From Polaribacter sp. (GTDB taxonomy: Bacteria > Bacteroidota > Bacteroidia > Flavobacteriales > Flavobacteriaceae), in assembly GCA_029245665.1 (NCBI GenBank), contig JAQWOW010000026.1, positions 1 to 5,680 of the forward strand: a DNA stretch of 5,680 nt, in the 5' to 3' direction. Each line of letters opens with the position of its first letter. The first letter of the stretch is position 1. Positions 1 through 5,550 of the stretch are shown in pieces. A program made the translations under genes and the position numbers. The notes below the pieces were generated by a model that was given only the letters and a program-made list of their open reading frames with translations, was not told the origin of the DNA and did no database searches.

Positions 1-1271
1 TGATTGGGATCATAACGTTCTGCTTGAAACCTTGTATTGAATTTTCGATCTCTTGGGTCATTCCCAACACCCGCAACATACATCCAGTTCCCATAGTTGC
101 TGTGCACATCGAAGTCTAACAGCATGGATTCGAAATAGGCAGCTCCAATCCTCCAATCTTGAAGTAACTCTTTTGCAAAATATGAAGCTACATTCTGTCT
201 ACCTCTATTACTCATCCAACCTGTTTCTTTGAGTTCAAGCATATTGGCATTTACAAAATCGTCATTTGTTTCTCCGTTGATCCATTTTTCTATGATTTTG
301 GCATCAGAATTCCACTGATAATTTCTTTCTAAAATACCACCGATAGAGAAGATTTTAGAATCATATTTTAACGAAATATATTTGAAATAATCTCTCCAAA
401 TCAATTCAAAAATCACCCAATATGTAGATTGATTTGCACCAAATTCAGTTTCAAATTCTCTAATTTTCCAATAAATAGTCCTGGCAGACAAACTACCATT
501 TGCCAGCCATGGAGAAAATTTTGTACTGTAATCTTTTCCTATTAAACCATTTCTAGTTTTTTTGTAGAAAGCCACTTTTTTTGTCTCAAAAAAATAATTT
601 TCTAGCCTTTTTAAAGCTTCATTTTCTCCACCAATAAAAGGAAATGCGGTTTTAATAGGAATGTCAAAGTTTTTAAAACCTAATTCTTTTAAAGCAGGTA
701 TTTTTGTTGGGTTTTCTATTAGATTTGAAGTTGAAAGTTGTGTGCATTTTTTCTCTATTTCAACTTTTACTGTTTTTTCTAATTTCTTTCTAAAAACACT
801 AAAAACATCAGGGATGTTTGAGTAGTTTTTTGTTACAGAATTTGGATGGAATAAAAATTGATCATAATCTTCAATAAAATCTATTCTTTCAGGGAGTGTC
901 TGTTGAATTAATTTTTTTGTAGAAACTTCCTCTTTTGTCCATTCTTTTTGAGTGTAAATAGTTTTTATGCAAAACTCCTCACAGAGTTTTATCATTTTGT
1001 TTTCAGGGTGTTCAAAATAGGTAAGAAGAGTAATGTTTAAGTCTTTTAAGTTTTGCTTTAAATTAGTTACTGTTTCATGTAAAAATTTAGCTCTAAATTT
1101 ATCAGTTTTTTGAAATCCAAATCGATCTTTAGAAAAGTGTTTAGGATCAAAAAAATATACAGCAATAATCTTTTTATCACTTTGAATCGCTCTGTATAAT
1201 GAACAATTGTCATTGATCCTTAAGTTATTTCTAAACCAAACTAAACCAGTTTCTTTTTGTTTCTTCTGCAT
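1..1271 (-). CDS. cry: Cryptochrome DASH / photolyase family protein, 3' end cut by window
   Basis: This FAD-binding photolyase/cryptochrome is probably of the DASH type, whose members repair cyclobutane pyrimidine dimers, chiefly in single-stranded DNA, or sense blue light. 423 residues are visible; the C-terminus lies past position 1 and probably lacks only a short tail. The N-terminal alpha/beta antenna domain begins with LVWFRNNLR at residues 10-18. The FAD-binding helical domain shows TRNGLIGKDYSTKFSPW (239-255), WRDYF (292-296), TGWMSNRGRQN (350-360) and the stretch GNWMYVAGVGNDPRDRKFN (394-412). The first and last of these are DASH-like rather than class I photolyase-like. ATG at 1271 is the first possible start: an in-frame TAG lies two codons upstream and the conserved fold starts nine residues in. 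It overlaps the preceding DUF2256 frame by 31 bp and is the sixth gene of the train. Class assignment is from remembered motifs; repair versus signalling cannot be decided here. Confidence 0.95.
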   Translation of the reverse strand, partial: MQKKQKETGLVWFRNNLRINDNCSLYRAIQSDKKIIAVYFFDPKHFSKDRFGFQKTDKFRAKFLHETVTNLKQNLKDLNITLLTYFEHPENKMIKLCEEFCIKTIYTQKEWTKEEVSTKKLIQQTLPERIDFIEDYDQFLFHPNSVTKNYSNIPDVFSVFRKKLEKTVKVEIEKKCTQLSTSNLIENPTKIPALKELGFKNFDIPIKTAFPFIGGENEALKRLENYFFETKKVAFYKKTRNGLIGKDYSTKFSPWLANGSLSARTIYWKIREFETEFGANQSTYWVIFELIWRDYFKYISLKYDSKIFSIGGILERNYQWNSDAKIIEKWINGETNDDFVNANMLELKETGWMSNRGRQNVASYFAKELLQDWRIGAAYFESMLLDFDVHSNYGNWMYVAGVGNDPRDRKFNTRFQAERYDPN

Positions 1272-1381
1272 TTTTCGCTACAATATTTTACATTTTCCCA
1301 ATTCATTTCCCATTTTTTTCTCCAAGTAAAGGGTCGGTCACAAACCAAACATGTTTTTTGAGGTAAATGTTGTTTTTTCAA
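1241..1381 (-). CDS. DUF2256 small four-cysteine protein (46 aa, TTG start)
   Basis: This short frame resembles the DUF2256 family, tiny proteins of unknown function that I recall being found beside photolyase/cryptochrome genes. The 46 residues carry LPQKTCLVCDRPFTWRKKW (6-24) and YCSEKCRR (33-40). The four cysteines at 11, 14, 34 and 38 form a CxxC...CxxxC pattern that probably binds one zinc. Nearly the whole length matches the family layout, so the frame is very unlikely to be chance. The only plausible start is TTG at 1381: an in-frame TAA lies three codons upstream, and the only internal ATG (Met26) would lose the first cysteine pair. The TTG sits 2 nt after the SDR stop codon, which suggests translation by re-initiation. 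The last ten codons overlap the cryptochrome gene in another frame. A role as partner or maturation factor of the cryptochrome is inference from position only. Confidence 0.88.
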   Translation of the reverse strand: MKKQHLPQKTCLVCDRPFTWRKKWEMNWENVKYCSEKCRRNKKKLV

Positions 1382-1383
1382 TG

Positions 1384-2805
1384 TTATTTACTAATGTTTT
1401 GAACCATGCCATTGAAGACAAACCAATGAAATGGCATTACAGCATACCAATACAACCTACCCGCTAAACCATGAGGTCTAAAAGTAGCAGTTTGGTGTAT
1501 ATTACCATCTTCAATTTTAAACTCTAACCATGCTTCACCTGGTAATATCATTTCAGCATAGAGTAGCAGTTTTCCTTTGTCTTTATCTGCATAAATAACA
1601 CGCCAAAAATCCAATGCATCTCCTGCATTTAACTCTGTAGGATGTCTTCTGCCTCTTCTCAGACCTGCACCTCCAAAAAACTGATCTAAATAACCACGGA
1701 TTTTCCACAGAAAAGTACCATAATACCAACCAGTTTCTCCACCAATAGACCAAATTCTATCGAGTGTTAATTCTCGATCAATTATTTTTCTTTTTTTATA
1801 ATCCTTAAAACATCCGAACCCGGGAACATTTATAAATTCATGAACATATTTTTTTAGTTTTCCACTACTGATATAAGAATCCTTCCAACTAGAAATAATA
1901 CTATTTTGTTCAATTTTTTTGAATGCTAATTTTACAGCTTCTTTGTACGACATCGGTTCGATGTCTATCATATTGTTTATGTTACTTTTTTTTCCAATAA
2001 CTTCAACCCCCATTGAATTCACAAGGGAACTTGCTAGTTTATAAGAAGTTGACGTTACGAAGTATAGCCAGTAAGAAGAAAGTTTGGGTGTCATTACAGG
2101 GACTGTCATAATCCATCTTTTTAGTTTTCTTACCTCAGCAAATTGTAACAACATTTCTTTGTAGGTCAGAATTTCTGGTCCAAAAATGTCATGGGATGTA
2201 TTGTATAGTTCTTTTTTACCTAAAGATTTATGCAAAAAAGCTAAAACATCTCTAATAGATAAAGGTTGTGTCTTTGTATTTAACCATTTAGGAGCAATCA
2301 TAGCAGGCAACTTTTCTACGATATCTCTAATAATTTCAAATGAAGAGCTTCCAGAGCCAACAATAATTCCGGCTTTAAAAGTGGTCAAAGCATAGTTGTT
2401 TGATGCTAGGGTTATTTCAACATTTTTTCTTGATAATAAATGTTTAGATAATTTTGTGTCATTTGTTATTCCACTTAAGTAAATGACTTGTTTTATAGTT
2501 GTTTTTTTTGCAAATCGTTTAAAGTTAAAAGCACATTTTTCTTCTAGTACATGAAACTCCTTTGCTGAATTAGTCATAGAGTGAATCAAGTAATAAGCGG
2601 CATCTATGTTTTTAGGTATTGAATTTAAACTATTACTGTCAAGAAAATCAGCTTCTACTAATTGTATTTTTTTTTGATTTTTGTAATAGTTTTCTGCTCT
2701 TTTTTTATCTCTAACAGGACAAATTATGGTATGACCATCATTTAATAATAATGGAATTAAACGTTTACCAATATAACCAGTTGCACCTGTTACGAGAATT
2801 TTCAT
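1384..2805 (-). CDS. Atypical SDR NAD(P)-binding protein with C-terminal DUF2867 domain
   Basis: This 473-residue protein joins an extended/atypical short-chain dehydrogenase domain to a DUF2867 domain, an architecture like E. coli YbjT, which is of similar length. The Rossmann start is TGATGYIG (6-13), giving the GxxGxxG dinucleotide-binding loop. EADFLD (51-56) and YYLIHSM (71-77) fit strands 3 and 4. Where classical SDRs have the catalytic YxxxK, this one reads SRKNVE (125-130), so Tyr-Lys chemistry is absent and the substrate is unknown. The C-terminal part (about 340-470) has GGETGWYYG (355-363), GGAGLRRGRR (378-387) and a very aromatic end around residues 451-463, as in DUF2867. No signal peptide is seen. 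The ATG start at 2805 overlaps the stop of the upstream flavin-reductase gene (ATGA), indicating coupling. It may bind NAD(P)H for redox or isomerase chemistry, or act as a sensor; which one is open. Confidence 0.9.
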   Translation of the reverse strand: MKILVTGATGYIGKRLIPLLLNDGHTIICPVRDKKRAENYYKNQKKIQLVEADFLDSNSLNSIPKNIDAAYYLIHSMTNSAKEFHVLEEKCAFNFKRFAKKTTIKQVIYLSGITNDTKLSKHLLSRKNVEITLASNNYALTTFKAGIIVGSGSSSFEIIRDIVEKLPAMIAPKWLNTKTQPLSIRDVLAFLHKSLGKKELYNTSHDIFGPEILTYKEMLLQFAEVRKLKRWIMTVPVMTPKLSSYWLYFVTSTSYKLASSLVNSMGVEVIGKKSNINNMIDIEPMSYKEAVKLAFKKIEQNSIISSWKDSYISSGKLKKYVHEFINVPGFGCFKDYKKRKIIDRELTLDRIWSIGGETGWYYGTFLWKIRGYLDQFFGGAGLRRGRRHPTELNAGDALDFWRVIYADKDKGKLLLYAEMILPGEAWLEFKIEDGNIHQTATFRPHGLAGRLYWYAVMPFHWFVFNGMVQNISK

Positions 2806-3434
2806 ACACTTTTTTCTATTTTTTTTGGTCTTTGATAAGATAGTTGTTTTTTAAATTTTGGAATTGCATAAGTGTCTAAACCATTTATAGTAACAACGTT
2901 TCCTTTTGATAAATTGATTAAACCATCTTTTTGAAGTAGTTCATCTTTAACATATAATTCTTCAATTTGAGAGACAATTAAAACTACTTCATTAGAGGGA
3001 ATGTAAATTTCTTCTATAAATTTCATACTCATTTGCACGGGAGCATTTTTTACAAAGGGGGCTTTGAAATCTCCTTTGTATTCTTCCTCTAAATTAGTGA
3101 CATTAAATTCAGAAATTTTTTCAGGGTATTTTGCAGATGTATGATGCGCATCTTCAATGATATCTTCATAGATATGATTGATAGTAAACGACCCATTTTC
3201 TTTTATGTTTTTGTAGGTGTCTCTGGGCACTGTTGTGGGTCTTAAAATAAAACCTAATGTTGGAGGATTAGATCCTAAGTGAGTCACAGAACTAAAAACA
3301 GCAACATTGGGTATTCCTTCCTTTGAAACACTGCCTAATAGATTGGCAGATTTAAATCCAGAGCAACTATTTATTAAATTTATTTTATATATTTTATCTA
3401 AATCTAGAATTTGTTTATGGTTAAAAAAAGCCAT
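2802..3434 (-). CDS. Flavin reductase-like (FMN-binding split-barrel) protein
   Basis: The 210 residues look like the Flavin_Reduct family, FMN-binding split-barrel proteins that use NAD(P)H to reduce free flavin or carry out flavin-dependent reductions. The stretch LLGSVSKEGIPNVAVFSSVT (32-51), followed by PPTLGFILRP (57-66), matches the first strands and the flavin phosphate-binding region. NIKENGSFTINHI (76-88) is the usual next helix and strand. DAHHTSAKYPEKISEF (95-110) resembles a conserved loop of this subgroup, and GLDTYAIPK (185-193) closes the domain. There is no signal peptide, so it is probably cytoplasmic. The ATG at 3434 shares its first base with the last base of the kinase stop codon, and the gene ends in a 4-bp overlap with the SDR. 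Supplying reduced flavin to a flavoprotein such as the downstream cryptochrome is an attractive but untested idea. The family is sure; the substrate is not. Confidence 0.88.
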   Translation of the reverse strand: MAFFNHKQILDLDKIYKINLINSCSGFKSANLLGSVSKEGIPNVAVFSSVTHLGSNPPTLGFILRPTTVPRDTYKNIKENGSFTINHIYEDIIEDAHHTSAKYPEKISEFNVTNLEEEYKGDFKAPFVKNAPVQMSMKFIEEIYIPSNEVVLIVSQIEELYVKDELLQKDGLINLSKGNVVTINGLDTYAIPKFKKQLSYQRPKKIEKSV

Positions 3435-4738
3435 TATAAGGATTTAAAATTATTAATTTTCACTTCTTTCGCTTTCAAATCGTGCATTAAATTGTACAAA
3501 CCAAAAAAGGTTCTATTGATGTATATGAAGTGTTTAGAGCCTCTGTTCCCGTTCATATTTTTAAGCTCAGTACTTTTTGCATATTTTGCGCCAAGATCAG
3601 ATATTTTCCCAAAGAAATTTTCATCAGAAAAATCAAATTTTTCTTCATTAAAAGGTTGTGTAAATAGGCTCAACATTTCATGAAACATCGCTCTAAAAAA
3701 ATCCAACTCTTCTTTAGAATCGTCTTTTCTTAGTATTTCTAATTCAAATAATTTTTTTTCAAAATACTTTGGATTTGAGATGTTTTCTTTTTTTGCTAAT
3801 TCAAAATACGGAACATAGAAGTCTTCAGGAATAGTTTTCATACAGCCAAAATCAATTACGATCAATTCGTTTTCAGGAGAAATTAAAAAGTTACCAGGAT
3901 GCGGGTCTGCGTGTACTTTTTTTAATGTATGAATTTGAAACATGTAAAAATCCCACAAAGCTTGTCCCAAGGTATTCGAAACCTCTTGATCATTGGTTGA
4001 AAATTCGGATAAATGAACTCCACTCATCCAATCCATTGTAATAATTCTATCTGAAGATAATTTAGGATAATAATTAGGGAATTTTAAATTAGGGATGTGT
4101 CTACAGTCTTCAACAATCGATTGACTTTGCTCTATTTCTAAGATGTAGTTTGTTTCTTCTACTAATTTGTTTTCTACCTCGTTAAAATATTTATCAGAAT
4201 CTTTACCTCTAATATTAAACAATTTAGTTGCAATTGGTTTTACCAATGACAAATCAGATGCAATACTTTGCGCAACACCCGGATATTGAATTTTTACAGC
4301 TAATTTTTTATTATCTTTTTCAGCTTTGTGAACCTGACCAATACTTGCTGCATTGACAGATATACTATCAAACTTGTCATAAATATCATCTGGGTTTTTA
4401 CCAAAATACTTTTTAAACGTTTTTGTAACTAGAGCAGGAGAAAGAGGGGGAACAGAGAATTGTGAAAGTGAAAATTTTTCAACGTAAGCTTGTGGTAAAA
4501 TACTTTTTTCCATACTTAACATCTGTGCCACTTTTAAAGCGCTCCCTTTTAATTGTTTTAATCCGTCATAAATATCCTCTGCATTGTTTTCATTCAAACG
4601 AGCTTTTGCAACTTCTTCTGTTTTGGTTATTTTGTCTCCATAATATTTAAGATAATTTACACCAATTTTTGCACCGGTAGTGACGAGTTTGGAGGCACGT
4701 TGAATTTTTGAAGTCGGAATTGAATCAATAGTTTTCAT
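3434..4738 (-). CDS. ABC1/AarF/UbiB-family atypical protein kinase-like protein
   Basis: The 434 residues follow the UbiB/ADCK fold, atypical kinases or ATPases tied to isoprenoid quinone and lipid homeostasis. Motifs in order are LKGSALKVAQML (63-74, the KxGQ region), the alanine-rich nucleotide loop NAASIGQVH (129-137), AVKIQYPGV (147-155) with the ATP-binding lysine, EETNYILEIE (194-203), TMDWMSGVHL (234-243), the catalytic loop HADPHPGNF (276-284) and the metal-binding DFG (296-298). The ATP and metal residues appear intact. The signature KxGQ reads KVAQ, with alanine at the usual glycine. No C-terminal transmembrane hairpin like that of E. coli UbiB is visible, so the protein may be soluble or peripheral. 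Flavobacteria generally use menaquinone, so a ubiquinone role is unlikely and I give no ubiB symbol. It starts 9 nt after the TetR stop and ends in a TAATG overlap with the flavin-reductase start. Confidence 0.93.
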   Translation of the reverse strand: MKTIDSIPTSKIQRASKLVTTGAKIGVNYLKYYGDKITKTEEVAKARLNENNAEDIYDGLKQLKGSALKVAQMLSMEKSILPQAYVEKFSLSQFSVPPLSPALVTKTFKKYFGKNPDDIYDKFDSISVNAASIGQVHKAEKDNKKLAVKIQYPGVAQSIASDLSLVKPIATKLFNIRGKDSDKYFNEVENKLVEETNYILEIEQSQSIVEDCRHIPNLKFPNYYPKLSSDRIITMDWMSGVHLSEFSTNDQEVSNTLGQALWDFYMFQIHTLKKVHADPHPGNFLISPENELIVIDFGCMKTIPEDFYVPYFELAKKENISNPKYFEKKLFELEILRKDDSKEELDFFRAMFHEMLSLFTQPFNEEKFDFSDENFFGKISDLGAKYAKSTELKNMNGNRGSKHFIYINRTFFGLYNLMHDLKAKEVKINNFKSL

Positions 4739-4747
4739 AGCTTATTA

Positions 4748-5404
4748 TTAGTTGAAATTGACTTTTTCTTTCAGAATGAATTTTCCAAAATCAATAATAC
4801 TCTTTAGAGGTTTAATATCCATTAAATCAAAACGAGCGTTGATTGATTTTTCAATGAAAATATCTGTTTTTTCGAAAGAAGGTGAAATATCATCCAACCA
4901 GAATTTCATCGTAATCATTAAATGAACCCATGAGGATTCTTTGATTGATGTATTTTGAATTTTTTCTAAAGTTTCTTGTTTTAATTCAATTCGGTTAATG
5001 TTTAACTCTTCGATATATTTTGTGTATTCTGTTTTTAAAGTTTTTAGAGATTTTAATTTTTTAAGATCTTTTTTAACCCTTTTTAGTGCATACACTACAT
5101 AGCTTCTGTTTGCCGAGAGAATCTCGAAGAATGTGAAATAAAAACTTAATAACTTATTTCTTGCATCGTAATTTTTATAATCTTCACTTTTGTTCAAAAT
5201 CAGAATTGTATGATGAAAAAATTCTGAAAAAATAGCGTCTTCAATAGTTTCAAATGAACCATAAAATTTATAAAAATCAGCTTCTTCAAAATTATTTTCT
5301 TTTGCAAAACTAAATACTGATTTAGGTTGGTGATTGTTCTCTAGAACAAATTCCATGTACCAAGAAATGATATTGTCTTTTGTGATATTTTTTTTTCGAG
5401 CCAT
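4748..5404 (-). CDS. TetR/AcrR-like transcriptional regulator
   Basis: The 218 residues have the size and layout of a TetR-family repressor: an N-terminal DNA-binding domain (about 7-62) followed by an all-helical ligand-binding and dimerisation domain. The N-terminal part aligns by eye with the TetR pattern: ITKDNIISWYMEFV as helix 1, SVFSFAKENNF as helix 2, EEADFYKFY as the recognition helix, then SFETIEDAIFSEFF as helix 4. The usual small residues of the turn and the common TFYxHF motif are replaced (ADFYKFY), so the match is divergent. The C-terminal half is rich in Lys and aromatic residues and resembles a TetR C-terminal domain seen in Bacteroidota proteins; I cannot name its ligand. 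It is the first gene of the minus-strand train and faces the intergenic dyad, fitting autoregulation. Three in-frame TAA codons in a row (4750-4742) end it. The ATG at 5404 has no in-frame competitor nearby. Confidence 0.8.
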   Translation of the reverse strand: MARKKNITKDNIISWYMEFVLENNHQPKSVFSFAKENNFEEADFYKFYGSFETIEDAIFSEFFHHTILILNKSEDYKNYDARNKLLSFYFTFFEILSANRSYVVYALKRVKKDLKKLKSLKTLKTEYTKYIEELNINRIELKQETLEKIQNTSIKESSWVHLMITMKFWLDDISPSFEKTDIFIEKSINARFDLMDIKPLKSIIDFGKFILKEKVNFN

Positions 5405-5422
5405 GATGCGTTTAATTTTATG

Positions 5423-5438
5423 TAAATATACAAATGTT
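5423..5438 (-). promoter_or_regulatory. Candidate promoter elements for the tetR-led operon
   Basis: Read on the minus strand, two near matches to TAnnTTTG lie side by side: AACATTTG (5438-5431) and TATATTTA (5430-5423), each with one mismatch. Either would give a leader of roughly 10-20 nt before the ATG at 5404. A convincing -33 TTG is absent; the nearest TTG (5465-5463) leaves 24 nt to the first element, longer than usual. The region must contain the operon promoter, but which element is used is uncertain. Confidence 0.35.
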
Positions 5439-5451
5439 TAATTTATTTGTA
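5429..5451. promoter_or_regulatory. Inverted repeat, candidate TetR-type operator
   Basis: TACAAAT (5429-5435) and ATTTGTA (5445-5451) form perfect 7-bp arms around a 9-bp spacer. The dyad lies 25-47 bp upstream of the regulator start and overlaps the best promoter-like sequence on the minus strand, a typical place for a TetR-family operator. The half-site ATTTGT recurs at 5523-5528, inside the promoter element of the divergent gene. In AT-rich DNA such arms can arise by chance, or from two back-to-back -7-like boxes, so this stays a candidate. Confidence 0.4.
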
Positions 5452-5452
5452 G

Positions 5453-5480
5453 TTTTGTTAAACAATAATTTTTTGTTAAA
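5453..5480 (+). repeat. Direct repeat TTTTGTTAAA, two copies 18 bp apart
   Basis: TTTTGTTAAA occurs at 5453-5462 and again at 5471-5480. The first copy is part of a small palindrome, TTGTT-A-AACAA (5455-5465). The repeat sits just beside the dyad at 5429-5451 and between the two divergent genes, so it could be a second protein-binding site. Low sequence complexity makes chance a real alternative. Confidence 0.4.
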
Positions 5481-5519
5481 AAGGTAAAATATTTAGAGAA
5501 TAAAAAAAATAAAATTCTA

Positions 5520-5527
5520 TACATTTG
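5520..5527 (+). promoter_or_regulatory. TAnnTTTG (-7) promoter element for the lipoprotein gene
   Basis: TACATTTG is an exact match to the Bacteroidota -7 consensus TAnnTTTG. It would place the transcript start near 5532, giving a leader of about 20 nt before the ATG at 5551. No good TTG/TTTG -33 box is seen at the expected distance (around 5495-5501), so the promoter may be weak or need an activator. Confidence 0.55.
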
Positions 5528-5550
5528 TCTGAAATTAAAAAATTTTGATC

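Larger units (their letters stand above)
1..5404 (-). other. Probable six-gene operon (tetR-like to cryptochrome)
   Basis: All six minus-strand genes run in the same direction with junctions of +9, -1, -4, +2 and -31 nt. No space exists for a promoter or terminator between them, and no terminator hairpin is visible inside. One transcript starting in the 5405-5550 region is therefore the simplest reading. The operon continues to the left of the window at least to the end of the cryptochrome gene. Co-transcription is inferred from spacing. Confidence 0.85.

Noticed and set aside
1271..1383. Reading this stretch as a plain intergenic gap with a promoter for the cryptochrome
   Set aside because: It is coding in the DUF2256 frame with conserved-looking cysteine and tryptophan blocks, and no TAnnTTTG element was noticed there.
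2186..2395. Plus-strand open frame of 69 codons
   Set aside because: It lies wholly opposite the SDR gene, whose protein is clearly conserved in style. The plus-strand product shows no recognisable motif and no promoter context.
3411..3683. Plus-strand open frame of 90 codons
   Set aside because: It is antisense to the kinase 3' end and the flavin-reductase start, both with convincing motifs. The product looks like a composition artefact.
4462..4650. Plus-strand open frame of 62 codons rich in Leu
   Set aside because: It is antisense to the KVAQ region of the kinase. Its hydrophobic look comes from complementing Lys/Glu codons.
3434..4738. Naming the kinase ubiB (ubiquinone synthesis)
   Set aside because: The host is probably a menaquinone user, the membrane hairpin is missing and KxGQ is altered, so family membership does not justify the symbol.
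5455..5465. Palindrome TTGTT-A-AACAA as a transcription terminator
   Set aside because: The stem is only 5 bp with no GC pair cluster and a 1-nt loop, so it cannot form a stable terminator hairpin. It lies between divergent starts where none is needed.
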